This document shows, one piece after another, positions 6,988 to 15,138 of a stretch of 15,138 bases of DNA (the stretch's first letter is position 1; each line of letters starts with the position of its first letter). Below the pieces are notes generated by a model. The model searched no databases, was not told where the DNA came from, and worked only from the letters and a program-made list of their open reading frames with translations. A program made the position numbers and the translations under genes. This stretch comes from Aquificaceae bacterium (GTDB lineage: Bacteria; Aquificota; Aquificia; Aquificales; Aquificaceae), in assembly GCA_015490215.1 (NCBI GenBank), contig WFYH01000084.1, positions 1 through 15,138 on the forward strand. Reading direction: 5' to 3'.

Positions 6988-7731
6988 GTGAGGATAAACT
7001 TTGCCTCAATACAGCTGAATCTGACCGACAACGTTGAGATCAACTACATAAAGACCAAGAACCTTATAGAGAGGGTTAGGAACAACTCGGTTATCCTCCT
7101 TCCCGAGATGTTCTTTTGCGGTTTTAACTACGACAGGCTTGAGGAGTTCAGCGCCCTGAGCGAGTATATGGTGGAGGGGCTTAGGGTGCTTTCGGAGGAA
7201 AAGAAGAGCCTTATCTGCGGAACAGTTCCCCAAAGAGGAGAGGAAGGCTACCGCAACACAGCTGTCCTGCTCTTGGACGGCGAAATAGTGGGGATGAGAG
7301 CAAAAAAAAGGCTGTTTTCTCCCTTTGATGAGGATAAATACTTCGTTCCGGGAGAGGAGGATTTTATCTTTGAAACCCGCTTCGGCAGAGTGGGGGTGCT
7401 CATATGCTTTGAACTCAGGTTTACCGATATGGTTTTGGAGCTAAAAAGGAGGAAGGTTGACATACTCCTCGTCCCAGCCCAGTGGGGCTACGCAAGGAGG
7501 GAACACCTGAGGATCCTTTCAAGGGCAAGGGCTATAGAGCTTCAGAGCTACGTTGTGGTGGCGGACACTTGGGGAGATATATACGGGCAGAAGTTTGCAG
7601 GCTGCAGCGGTATATACTCACCTTGGGGAGAGGTTCTTTCCTTTTCGGAGCAGGGGGACGTCCTCCTTCAGGCGGAGGGCGAAACAGAGATCTTAGAAAA
7701 GGTGAGAAAGACTATCCCCGTTCATCTGTAA
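6988..7731 (+). CDS. Nitrilase-superfamily carbon-nitrogen hydrolase, omega-amidase-like
   Basis: A 247-residue hydrolase that should cleave a carbon-nitrogen (amide) bond through a Glu-Lys-Cys triad: Glu40 in LLPEMFF, Lys106 (AKKRLF) and Cys140 (GVLICFELRF). Further family marks are the SPFDEDKYFVPG segment after the lysine and the ARAIELQSYVVVAD stretch after the cysteine. The overall pattern resembles E. coli YafV-type omega-amidases, which hydrolyse alpha-ketoglutaramate, more than the long nitrilases; this subfamily placement is from memory and moderate. The start is a GTG one base after the nrdB stop, with at best a weak ribosome binding site in the nrdB end (GAAGTGG), so translation probably depends on nrdB. 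The 3' end overlaps the convergent nadD by 10 bases. No functional link between this enzyme and ribonucleotide reduction is evident. Confidence 0.8.
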   Translation: MRINFASIQLNLTDNVEINYIKTKNLIERVRNNSVILLPEMFFCGFNYDRLEEFSALSEYMVEGLRVLSEEKKSLICGTVPQRGEEGYRNTAVLLLDGEIVGMRAKKRLFSPFDEDKYFVPGEEDFIFETRFGRVGVLICFELRFTDMVLELKRRKVDILLVPAQWGYARREHLRILSRARAIELQSYVVVADTWGDIYGQKFAGCSGIYSPWGEVLSFSEQGDVLLQAEGETEILEKVRKTIPVHL

Positions 7732-8315
7732 AGACCCCTTTCTTCTATGTATTCCAAAACCTTATCGGGCACAAGATAGCGAATGCTCTTTCCTTTCTTT
7801 ATCCTCTCCCTTATCTCCGTGGCGGAGATATCCACTCTTCTTACCCTCAGGAAAAAGATATCTTTGTTCACCTCCAAGTGGGAGAACTTCTCCGAGATGT
7901 AGCTTCTTACCTTCTCCAGCTTTCCATCCCTATCTACCACCAGCGGTTTGCAGAGGGAAAGGACCTTCTCGGGTTCCCTCCAGCGATGGAATCTCAAAAA
8001 GGTGTCCGCACCCATCAGAAAGAAGGGCTTTTCCCGTAGCTTTGTCCTCATATATAGCAGGGTGTCAACGGTGTAGGAAGTCCCTCCTTTTCTTATCTCG
8101 TAATCTTCAACCTCAAAACCTTCCTCCCCTTCAACCGCAAGCTTCAGCATGTTCAGACGGTCCTCGGGAGGAGCGCTGTGGGAGGTTTTCAAGGGTGAAA
8201 GGTAGGCGGGTATAAAGATCACCTTATCCGCTTCCGTCCTCTCTTTGGCGTCCCTCGCCACGAGAAGGTGACCTATATGAACGGGATCAAAGCTTCCGCC
8301 GAACAGGATTACCAT
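7722..8315 (-). CDS. nadD: Nicotinate-nucleotide adenylyltransferase NadD
   Basis: A 197-residue nucleotidyltransferase that converts nicotinate mononucleotide and ATP to nicotinate adenine dinucleotide, an essential step of NAD synthesis. The diagnostic motifs are GGSFDPVHIGH (residues 6-16), which binds ATP phosphates, GGTSYTVDTL (77-86), MGADTF (101-106), and the C-terminal ISATEIRERI (163-172), matching the family's SSTxIR motif. Length is typical of bacterial NadD, and the GGTSYTVDTL and MGADTF segments favour it over coaD-type proteins. The ATG overlaps the rnhB stop by 7 bases, so it is the last gene of the gcvT-rnhB-nadD group and translation is probably coupled. It is read convergently to the upstream amidase gene, with 10 shared bases and no terminator between. 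Confidence 0.93.
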   Translation of the reverse strand: MVILFGGSFDPVHIGHLLVARDAKERTEADKVIFIPAYLSPLKTSHSAPPEDRLNMLKLAVEGEEGFEVEDYEIRKGGTSYTVDTLLYMRTKLREKPFFLMGADTFLRFHRWREPEKVLSLCKPLVVDRDGKLEKVRSYISEKFSHLEVNKDIFFLRVRRVDISATEIRERIKKGKSIRYLVPDKVLEYIEERGLYR

Positions 8316-8890
8316 AGCATCAGCCGAAAGCTCCTTCTGTGTATGTCGCAGGCACCGTGCCTTGCTATGCTCTCTCTGTGCCTTTTGGTCGGATACCCCT
8401 TGTGGGAGTCAAAGCCGTAGTGGGGATATACACGGTGGAAGTGCTCCATTATCTTGTCCCTGAGGACCTTAGCGACCACGCTGGCACAGGCACAGCTCAA
8501 GCTTCTTTCATCTCCTTTCACCAAGGGAATGCAGTTAAATCCCTCAAGCTTAACGTAGTCGGTGATAACGATTTCGGGTTTCACCTTCAAGTCCCTTATA
8601 GCCCTTTCCATGGCGAGCTTGGTAGCACGGTGGATGTTTATTCTGTCTATCACTCTGCTGTCTACGACCGCAGTCCCTATGGCAAGGGCTTTTTCCTTTA
8701 TAAGCTCAAGGACTTCTTCCCTCTCCTTAGGAGAGAGCTTCTTAGAATCTCTATTCAAGAAAGGTTCCGTAAAAGGTTTCAGAACGACCGCACAGGCTAC
8801 GACGGGACCAGCTAAGGGTCCCCTTCCTGCCTCGTCCACGCCCGCCACGAGCTTTCCTTCCTTCCAAAACCTCTCTTCGTACTCGGTCAT
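8309..8890 (-). CDS. rnhB: Ribonuclease HII
   Basis: A 193-residue nuclease that removes RNA from RNA-DNA hybrids and single ribonucleotides from DNA. The N-terminal signature GVDEAGRGPLAGPV (residues 17-30) supplies Asp19 and Glu20; Asp111 (VITDYVKL) is the third acidic residue; VVAKVLRD (138-145) is the conserved downstream motif with Asp145. The C-terminal part ends in HGACDIHRRSFRL, a typical RNase HII tail. Length is normal. The ATG overlaps the gcvT stop (ATGA), with a GAAGAAGAG purine stretch just ahead that could serve as a ribosome binding site, and the 3' end overlaps nadD. These overlaps point to one transcript, with no obvious metabolic link among its three products. Confidence 0.95.
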   Translation of the reverse strand: MTEYEERFWKEGKLVAGVDEAGRGPLAGPVVACAVVLKPFTEPFLNRDSKKLSPKEREEVLELIKEKALAIGTAVVDSRVIDRINIHRATKLAMERAIRDLKVKPEIVITDYVKLEGFNCIPLVKGDERSLSCACASVVAKVLRDKIMEHFHRVYPHYGFDSHKGYPTKRHRESIARHGACDIHRRSFRLMLW

Positions 8891-9909
8891 CTCTTCTTCA
8901 CAAAAGGGTAGCTTCTGAGTTTTCCTTTTAGCTTTTTTGAACGCACCTCAAGTTCCACCTCAAGACCTTCCTTCCTGCTTTCCAAGTCAACAAAGCAGAG
9001 GGCTATACCCTTTTTCAGGTAAGGTGAATAGGTCCCGCTGGATACCTGCCCGATGAGCGTTCCATTTCGGTATATTTTATATCCCTGTCTGGGAACCCCC
9101 TTTTCCGTAAGTTCCAGTCCGAAGAGCTTACGAGATACTTTTTTACTAAGCATAGCCTCCTTGCCTACGAAGTCCTTGGAAAGGTCTACGAACCTGTCAA
9201 GGTTAGCTTCAAGGGGGGTAATGCTTTCGTCTATTTCATGCCCGTAGAGGGGAAAGCCCGCCTCTATTCTGAGCACGTCCCTTGCTCCCAAACCGCAGGG
9301 TTGAGCTTTCTTACATAGTTTCCGAAAAAGCTCTATACCTTCTTCAACGGGCAGGTAGATCTCATACCCTAACTCCCCCGTGTAACCGGTTCTGGAAACT
9401 ATCACTTCTCCGAACTTCCTGAAAGTGTAAAATCTCAGATCACCCACCTCATAGAACTCTGAAAGTATCCGCCTGCTTTCGGGGCCCTGAAGAGCTATTT
9501 GAACGGTCTCCTGAGAGATATCCTCCACATCCACAAATCGGGAAAGCCAGTTTTTTACCTTTCCCCTGTTGCCTGCATTCACACAGAACATGTAGCTCTC
9601 TTCCGAAAGCATGTATACGGTCACATCGTCCTTTATCCCTCCCTCTTCGTTGGTGATCAGGTTGTATTGGACTTTCCCCTCCCTCAGCTTTTCAAAGTTG
9701 TTGGTAGTGAGTTTTTGAAGCTTTTCCTTTACCCCCTTGCCCCGAACCAAAAACCTCCCCATATGGCTCACATCAAAGACCCCCGTTTCGTTCCTAACCG
9801 CAAGAGCTTCTTCAACTATACCCCTATACTGAAGGGGCATACGCCATCCGTGAAAGTCGGTAAACCTCGCCCCCAAATCTTTGTGGATTTCATAAAAGGG
9901 TGTTTCCAT
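8887..9909 (-). CDS. gcvT: Glycine cleavage system T protein (aminomethyltransferase)
   Basis: A 340-residue T protein that moves the aminomethyl carbon of H-protein-bound lipoate to tetrahydrofolate, releasing ammonia; it works with GcvP and GcvH, which are not in the window. Recognisable segments are TPFYEIHKDLGARFTDFHGW (residues 3-22), LAVRNETGVFDVSHMGR (36-52), GGIKDDVTVY (90-99) containing the conserved Asp pair 94/95 of the folate site, SRTGYTGELGYEIYLP (about 171-186), ARDVLRIEAGFPLYGHEID and the C-terminal GQVSSGTYSPYLKKGIAL. The length is slightly short of the usual 360 or so, but no motif is missing. It heads the gcvT-rnhB-nadD group. No ribosome binding site precedes the ATG; a TATCAT lies 10 bases upstream (9925-9920 on the minus strand), so the transcript may be leaderless. 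Confidence 0.93.
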   Translation of the reverse strand: METPFYEIHKDLGARFTDFHGWRMPLQYRGIVEEALAVRNETGVFDVSHMGRFLVRGKGVKEKLQKLTTNNFEKLREGKVQYNLITNEEGGIKDDVTVYMLSEESYMFCVNAGNRGKVKNWLSRFVDVEDISQETVQIALQGPESRRILSEFYEVGDLRFYTFRKFGEVIVSRTGYTGELGYEIYLPVEEGIELFRKLCKKAQPCGLGARDVLRIEAGFPLYGHEIDESITPLEANLDRFVDLSKDFVGKEAMLSKKVSRKLFGLELTEKGVPRQGYKIYRNGTLIGQVSSGTYSPYLKKGIALCFVDLESRKEGLEVELEVRSKKLKGKLRSYPFVKKR

Positions 9910-10006
9910 TGTTCTAAAAATGATAAAACAGACGTGCTTGATGGTATGGATTGGAGACCCATCTTTGGAACTGCAAACTTCATGGAAATGGTTAAACTAA
10001 TTCCCT
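9910..10006. promoter_or_regulatory. Divergent promoter region of gcvT and midA
   Basis: This 97-base spacer is the longest gap in the window. For gcvT, TATCAT at 9925-9920 (minus strand) is 10 bases before the ATG. For midA, TAAACT at 9993-9998 is 8 bases before the ATG. Neither start has a Shine-Dalgarno sequence. Convincing -35 elements are not visible, and these hexamers are weaker than those at frdA/nrdB. I see no riboswitch-like folding, although a gcvT leader would be a natural place for a glycine riboswitch; the space before gcvT is too short for one. Confidence 0.35.
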
Positions 10007-10972
10007 ATGACGCTTAAAAGGTTCAGGGACTTTATGGAAGAAAGAGTTAGGGAGTTTTATACCTCCGAGGGGGAGAAGTTCTCCGCAGGGGGGGATTTCT
10101 TTACAGCTCCCGAGCTGGATAGAGCCTTCGGGGAAGCTATAGCGGACTTTCTGCTTCCCAAGCTCATGGAGTTTAGCCACCCGGCGGTGGTAGAATTGGG
10201 TGCGGGCAGAGGGCTGCTGGCAAGGGACTTTTTGAAGTTTATCAAAGAAAGACAGCCTGAGCTTTTTGGAAAACTTACCTACTACATATACGAGTTCAGC
10301 AAGCCACTGATAGAACGCCAAAGAGAAGTTTTAAAAGATTTCCCTAACGTTTACTGGGTTGAAGAGCTTCCAGAGGTAGAAGGGGTAGTTTTGTCAAACG
10401 AGTTCTTTGACTGCCTGCCCGTGCACGTGGTTAAGGGAAACAGAGAGCTTTATGTAAGCCCGGAAGGGGAAGAGGTTTGGCTTGAGCTTAGAGACGAAAG
10501 GATAGAGGAATTTATAAAAAGAATGGGTTACGAGAGTTTGGACATAAGGATTGAGGTTTGCCTTGACTGTATACGGATGCTTGAGAAGGTAGCCCGCTCT
10601 TTGAGGGAAGGCTATCATCTGGTTATAGACTACGGCTACATCTCCGAAGAGATAGAAAAGTTTCCCGAGGGAACCGTAATAGGTTACAAAAAGCACAAGG
10701 TTGAAAAGGACATATACCGAAAAGAAACCATGGATATTAGCGCTCAGGTTAACTTCAGCGTCCTGATGGAATACGGCAAAGACTACGGTCTTGAGACGGT
10801 TCTCTTTGACAGTCAAAGGAATTTTCTTACAAGCATCCCGGTTTTTTTGGAAACCTTAGAGTCCCTCGCCCTGAAGGAAGATCCCGAATCTGTGGAAAGG
10901 CTATCACGCCTGAAGACAATGCTTATAAGCATGGGAGACAGGTTTAAGGTTCTCCTTCAGAAGAAGGTTTAA
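10007..10972 (+). CDS. SAM-dependent methyltransferase of the MidA/NDUFAF7 family
   Basis: A 321-residue methyltransferase. Family marks: GDFFTAPELDRAFGEAIADFL (residues 29-49), the N-terminal signature of MidA proteins; VVELGAGRGLLARDFL (61-76), the S-adenosylmethionine-binding glycine loop; and SNEFFDCLPVH (130-140), the counterpart of the ANEFFDALP motif. Mitochondrial NDUFAF7 dimethylates an arginine of the 49-kDa subunit of respiratory complex I during its assembly. Whether bacterial relatives act on the NuoD subunit is not something the sequence can show. The N-terminus before the GDFFTAPE motif is short for the family, but no better upstream start exists. It has no ribosome binding site and a TAAACT lies 8 bases before the ATG. 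It is a single-gene unit: the 3' end overlaps convergent atpC by four bases (TTAA). Confidence 0.85.
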   Translation: MTLKRFRDFMEERVREFYTSEGEKFSAGGDFFTAPELDRAFGEAIADFLLPKLMEFSHPAVVELGAGRGLLARDFLKFIKERQPELFGKLTYYIYEFSKPLIERQREVLKDFPNVYWVEELPEVEGVVLSNEFFDCLPVHVVKGNRELYVSPEGEEVWLELRDERIEEFIKRMGYESLDIRIEVCLDCIRMLEKVARSLREGYHLVIDYGYISEEIEKFPEGTVIGYKKHKVEKDIYRKETMDISAQVNFSVLMEYGKDYGLETVLFDSQRNFLTSIPVFLETLESLALKEDPESVERLSRLKTMLISMGDRFKVLLQKKV

Positions 10973-11367
10973 GCTTTCAACCTTTCCGCTATGTCTATCA
11001 GGGCTTGGGCTTTCTCTTTAACCTTCTCCCACTCCTTTATCTCCTCAAGGGTCTGGGCGGTAGCAAGTTTTCTGACTGCTTCCTCAAATTCCTTCTTAGC
11101 CTTTCCGGGATCTATCTGACCCACCTCGTAGGCTTCCTCCGCAAGGATGAGAACCTTCTTAGGTGTTACATCTACCACCCCGTAGGTTACCGCAAGACCC
11201 TCCCTCTCGTTACCGTTGAAGTATACGAGACCGGGCTTCAGGAGGGTCATCAGATACATGTGGTTTTCCAGAACTCCAATCTCCCCTTCCGCCGTAGGGA
11301 TGTTTACCGATTCAACCTCCTTGGAGAAAGCCATCCCTTGAGGTGTAACGATCTCAACTCTTACCAT
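10969..11367 (-). CDS. atpC: ATP synthase F1 epsilon subunit
   Basis: A 132-residue subunit of the F1 rotor that couples c-ring rotation to catalysis and can inhibit ATP hydrolysis. The N-terminal beta-sandwich covers about residues 1-84, with the family stretches VEIVTPQGMAFSKEVESVNIPTAEGEIGVLENHMYLMTLLKPG and YGVVDVTPKKVLILAEEA. The C-terminal helical hairpin (about 87-132) is rich in Glu, Lys and Ala (KAKKEFEEAVRKLATAQTLEEIKEWEKVKEKAQALIDIAERL). Unusually for bacteria in general, it is not next to atpD; it is a single-gene unit between midA and engB. No ribosome binding site is present. A TATACT lies 9 bases before the ATG on the minus strand (11382-11377), consistent with a leaderless mRNA. 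Confidence 0.93.
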   Translation of the reverse strand: MVRVEIVTPQGMAFSKEVESVNIPTAEGEIGVLENHMYLMTLLKPGLVYFNGNEREGLAVTYGVVDVTPKKVLILAEEAYEVGQIDPGKAKKEFEEAVRKLATAQTLEEIKEWEKVKEKAQALIDIAERLKA

Positions 11368-11410
11368 GGTTTTAAAAGTATAGCATAGGCTGTGCTATCT
11401 TTATCTTTCC
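11368..11410. promoter_or_regulatory. Divergent promoter with inverted repeat between atpC and engB
   Basis: A 43-base spacer. An inverted repeat ATAGCA / TGCTAT (11380-11385 with 11393-11398) includes part of a -10-like box on each strand: TATACT at 11382-11377 for atpC and TATCTT at 11396-11401 for engB. Each is 9 bases before its start codon. There is no Shine-Dalgarno sequence on either side. A second TATCTT copy follows directly at 11402-11407. The layout repeats, in weaker form, that of the frdA/nrdB spacer. -35 elements are not evident. Confidence 0.45.
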
Positions 11411-11965
11411 GTGAAGGTAAGGTTTGTAAAGTCTACCTTTGATGACTTTCCTCCGCAGGATAAACCTGAGGTGGTCTTTGTAGGCAGGTCAAACGTGGGC
11501 AAGTCCTCCCTTATAAACATGGTGGTGGGGCGTAACATCGCCCGTGTGAGTAAGGATCCGGGGAGGACGAGGCTGATCAACTACTTCCTTTTGGAGGATG
11601 AGGTTTACCTCGTGGACGTTCCCGGCTACGGCTTTGCAAAGGGTCCCAAAAGGGAGGTAAACCTGTGGAAGAAGATGATGGAAAACTACTTTCACAAGAG
11701 GAAGGAAAACATAAAGGTGTGCTTTCTGCTCGTGGATGCGGTGGTGGGTCCCACCGAAAGGGATATCCAAATGATCCGTTGGCTTGAGTTTATAGGTGTG
11801 CCTTTTTGTGTGGTGATAACAAAAACGGACAAGGCAAGTCAAAGGGAACTTTCCAAGACCATGAAGGAGGTAGGCAAGTTTGTGGGCAAAGAAGCCATCA
11901 TCCTTACATCCGCAAAGGAAGGTAAAGGTAAAAAGGAAATACTATCCCGCATACTTGAGCGTTAG
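11411..11965 (+). CDS. engB: Ribosome-assembly GTPase EngB (YihA/YsxC)
   Basis: A 184-residue single-domain GTPase needed for late large-subunit ribosome assembly. All GTP-binding motifs are present: G1 GRSNVGKSS (residues 25-33), the GRT switch I segment (51-53, Thr53), G3 DVPGYG (69-74), G4 TKTD (138-141) and G5 TSAK (166-169). The GYGFAKGP stretch after G3 is characteristic of the EngB subfamily. Length is normal. The start is a GTG at the exact beginning of the conserved N-terminus; no ribosome binding site is present. The stop codon is embedded in that of the convergent pgm gene (four shared bases, TTAG). It forms a single-gene unit. Confidence 0.95.
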   Translation: MKVRFVKSTFDDFPPQDKPEVVFVGRSNVGKSSLINMVVGRNIARVSKDPGRTRLINYFLLEDEVYLVDVPGYGFAKGPKREVNLWKKMMENYFHKRKENIKVCFLLVDAVVGPTERDIQMIRWLEFIGVPFCVVITKTDKASQRELSKTMKEVGKFVGKEAIILTSAKEGKGKKEILSRILER

Positions 11966-13338
11966 CGCCCAAGCGAAAGCCCTTCGGAGATAAGTTTATC
12001 CACCTCTTCCCGTGATGGTGCTTCCGCATACACCCTGATTAGGGGTTCAGTCCCCGAGGCTCTAAAGAGGATCCAGCTGTCGTCGGAGAAAAGGAGCTTG
12101 AGACCGTCTATGGTAATTGCTCTTTCAACGGGTCTTCCAGCAAACCTCTCGGGCGGGTTCTGGATAAGCTCCTTAAGTTTGTTTTTCTTTTCCTCGTCCG
12201 CAGGCAGGTCCACCCTCTTGTAGAAGGCTTCACCGTATTCCCTGAAGATGTCTTTGATGATCTCGGAAATAGGTTTGTCCGCAAGAGACATACTTTCAAG
12301 CACAAGTAGGGCGGACATTATACCATCCCTCTCTGGCAGATAGGCGGGAAAGCCGTAACCTCCGCTCTCTTCCCCTCCGAAGATGACCTTTTCCTTTAAG
12401 ATCACCTCGTTTATGTTTTTGAAACCTACCGGAACCTCTTTAATTGGAATCCCCTCAGACCTGCATATGCGGTTTGCCAAGTAGGTGGTGGAGACGGTTT
12501 TGACCACCACCCCTTCCCTATAGCCTTTGTTTTTGAGAATATGAAGCAGGAGGAGGGCGTAAATTAGCTGGGTGTTTATGAAGTTTCCCCTTTCGTCCAC
12601 CAAGGCTATACGGTCTCCGTCTCCGTCGTTGGCTACGCCCAGATCCGCTCCCAGCGCTCTTACTTTTTCCATCAGCAAACCCAAGTTCTTTTCAACGGGT
12701 TCCGGAGGAGAACCGCCGAACAGGGGATCTCTAAATCCCCGTATCGTAAGAACCTTCACTTTCGTGTCCGTAAGAGCTTCTGCAAGCAACCCTGCGGAGG
12801 TGCCGTGCATAGGATCGTGGACAACCAAAAGATCCCTCTCCCTGAGGGCTTCCACCTCCACAAATTCTTTCAGTTTCTCTAAGTAACCCTTTCTCAGGTC
12901 TTCCCTTTCTACCTTTTCCACATCAGCTTTTCCGTCGGAAACCTCGGGAAGTTTGCTTTCCACTAACTCTATGAACTCAGGAGTTGCGGAACCGCCGAAG
13001 CTTTCCTTTATCTTGTAGCCGTTATACTTGGGCGGGTTGTGGGAGGCGGTTATCATCACACCTCCATCAAAGCCCCTGTATTTGACCGCATAGGAGACCA
13101 TGGGTGTGGTGCAGGCGCTTTCCGAGAGCTTCACATCAAGCCCTTCTTCCTTAAGGGCTGCATAAGCCTCAAGGGCAAAATCCTCGGAAGAAAACCTCCT
13201 ATCGTATCCGACTATCACCCTTCTGAGTCCCTTCTCCTTGAGAGCCAAGGCGTGCGCCCTCGCAACTTTGCGAACGTTGGCGTATGTAAAGGCGTCCCCT
13301 ATAACCGCCCTCCACCCATCTGTTCCGAACTTGATCAT
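11962..13338 (-). CDS. Phosphoglucomutase / phosphomannomutase
   Basis: A 458-residue alpha-D-phosphohexomutase moving phosphate between C1 and C6 of hexose phosphates. All four active-site elements are present: TASHNP with phosphoserine Ser99 (residues 97-102), the metal loop DGDGDR (238-243), the sugar-binding loop GGEESGG (321-327) and the phosphate-binding RASGTEP (426-432). The GEESGG sugar loop is compatible with glucose and mannose phosphates, so pgm or manB cannot be separated here; glmM is less likely. I chose the ATG giving MIKFGTDGWR, because the conserved N-terminus starts there; an in-frame ATG 28 codons upstream would extend it through the promoter and into antisense of tmk. A TATACT ends 7 bases before this ATG, without a ribosome binding site, consistent with a leaderless mRNA. 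Confidence 0.92.
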   Translation of the reverse strand: MIKFGTDGWRAVIGDAFTYANVRKVARAHALALKEKGLRRVIVGYDRRFSSEDFALEAYAALKEEGLDVKLSESACTTPMVSYAVKYRGFDGGVMITASHNPPKYNGYKIKESFGGSATPEFIELVESKLPEVSDGKADVEKVEREDLRKGYLEKLKEFVEVEALRERDLLVVHDPMHGTSAGLLAEALTDTKVKVLTIRGFRDPLFGGSPPEPVEKNLGLLMEKVRALGADLGVANDGDGDRIALVDERGNFINTQLIYALLLLHILKNKGYREGVVVKTVSTTYLANRICRSEGIPIKEVPVGFKNINEVILKEKVIFGGEESGGYGFPAYLPERDGIMSALLVLESMSLADKPISEIIKDIFREYGEAFYKRVDLPADEEKKNKLKELIQNPPERFAGRPVERAITIDGLKLLFSDDSWILFRASGTEPLIRVYAEAPSREEVDKLISEGLSLGR

Positions 13339-14775
<1,437 letters not shown>

Positions 14776-14778
14776 TCT

Positions 14779-15138
14779 TCAGAAAGCTAAAAAGTAAAGA
14801 CCCAAATTGAAGTGGTGGATTACGTTACCGCTGTAGTCACCCGTCATAAAGATCTTGCCTTTATACTCCCCCAAGACACCAACCGTTGCGGTGAGGTTGT
14901 ATTTGGCACCTACAAAAAACTGAAGACCGAAGTTGGTTTCCTTGTTTGTGATCGTTCCCGACCTTTCCTTAAACCTGTTGACCGAACCTCCAAAGCCCGT
15001 AAAAGCTCTGAGCCTGTCGCTAAACTCTATCTCTACCGACGGGTTAAGCTCAAGGGCGTTGTAGATTATGGTTCTGTCTCCCGACATCTTACTGCCCGTG
15101 GCAAGCTCCAAAGCCGCCCCTGCTGTGAAACCGCTCGC
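14779..15138 (-). CDS. C-terminal part of an outer-membrane beta-barrel protein (cut by window edge)
   Basis: The last 119 residues of a protein whose reading frame stays open to the window end, so the true start lies outside. The visible part consists of alternating polar and hydrophobic residues in strand-like segments with Gly and Asn at turns (for example TNFGLQFFVGAKYNLTATVGVLGEYKGKIF), ending in FNLGLYFLAF. A terminal phenylalanine preceded by alternating hydrophobic residues is the usual signal for insertion of outer-membrane beta-barrels. No family can be named from this fragment. It is upstream of accD with a three-base gap and may share its transcript. The in-frame TTG at 15111 is unlikely to be the real start because the same strand pattern continues upstream of it (ASGFTAGAALELATGSK). 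Confidence 0.65.
   Translation of the reverse strand, partial: ASGFTAGAALELATGSKMSGDRTIIYNALELNPSVEIEFSDRLRAFTGFGGSVNRFKERSGTITNKETNFGLQFFVGAKYNLTATVGVLGEYKGKIFMTGDYSGNVIHHFNLGLYFLAF

Noticed and set aside
9910..10006. Possible glycine riboswitch ahead of gcvT
   Set aside because: The spacer is only 97 bases and shared by two promoters. I see no paired-stem structure of the required size, and the gcvT -10 candidate leaves almost no leader.
9499..10017. 172-codon plus-strand open frame reaching from inside gcvT into midA
   Set aside because: Mostly antisense to conserved gcvT and without recognisable motifs. The midA frame is the real gene there.

Overview
The window reads as a compact housekeeping stretch of a thermophilic chemolithoautotroph of the Aquificaceae (Aquifex / Hydrogenobacter / Thermocrinis type). 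The reasons are the mixture of scattered single genes that are usually in operons (a lone atpC, a flavoprotein frdA/sdhA without its iron-sulfur partner, accD away from accA), heavy use of ATA (Ile) and AGG/AGA (Arg) codons, Lys/Glu-rich proteins, and an intein in ribonucleotide reductase NrdB, a feature I remember from Aquifex aeolicus. This assignment is inference; no rRNA or other marker is present.

Layout. (a) 25-1722 (+): a predicted two-haem cytochrome c lipoprotein of unknown partner, closed by a clear intrinsic terminator. (b) 4843-1753 (-): frdA/sdhA, modA and modB, joined by 1-base and 4-base overlaps, i.e. the fumarate reductase/succinate dehydrogenase flavoprotein followed by two of the three parts of a molybdate importer (no modC here). 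(c) 4905-7731 (+): nrdB, interrupted by a 345-residue LAGLIDADG intein, then a nitrilase-family amidase one base downstream. (d) 9909-7722 (-): gcvT, rnhB and nadD with 4- and 7-base overlaps. (e) 10007-10972 (+): a MidA/NDUFAF7-type methyltransferase. (f) 11367-10969 (-): atpC. (g) 11411-11965 (+): the ribosome-assembly GTPase engB. (h) 13338-11962 (-): phosphoglucomutase/phosphomannomutase. (i) 13354-13938 (+): tmk. (j) 15138-13918 (-): the end of an outer-membrane beta-barrel protein followed by accD.

The genes do not form one pathway. Together they cover the TCA/reductive TCA step between fumarate and succinate, dNTP supply (nrdB, tmk), NAD synthesis (nadD), lipid synthesis (accD), one-carbon metabolism (gcvT), ATP synthase, ribosome and RNA/DNA maintenance (engB, rnhB) and sugar-phosphate chemistry.

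I see no CRISPR array, prophage, transposon, RNA gene or defence island, and no gap longer than about 100 bases. What stands out is (1) the intein, inserted inside the E-x-x-H metal-ligand motif of NrdB and ending in Gly-Asn rather than the usual His-Asn; (2) a 22-bp palindrome between frdA and nrdB that carries a perfect TATAAT on each strand; (3) a repeated arrangement in which seven of eight divergent gene starts have no ribosome binding site but a -10-like hexamer 7-10 bases before the start codon, suggesting leaderless transcripts; and (4) four convergent gene pairs whose 3' ends overlap, with no terminator visible.
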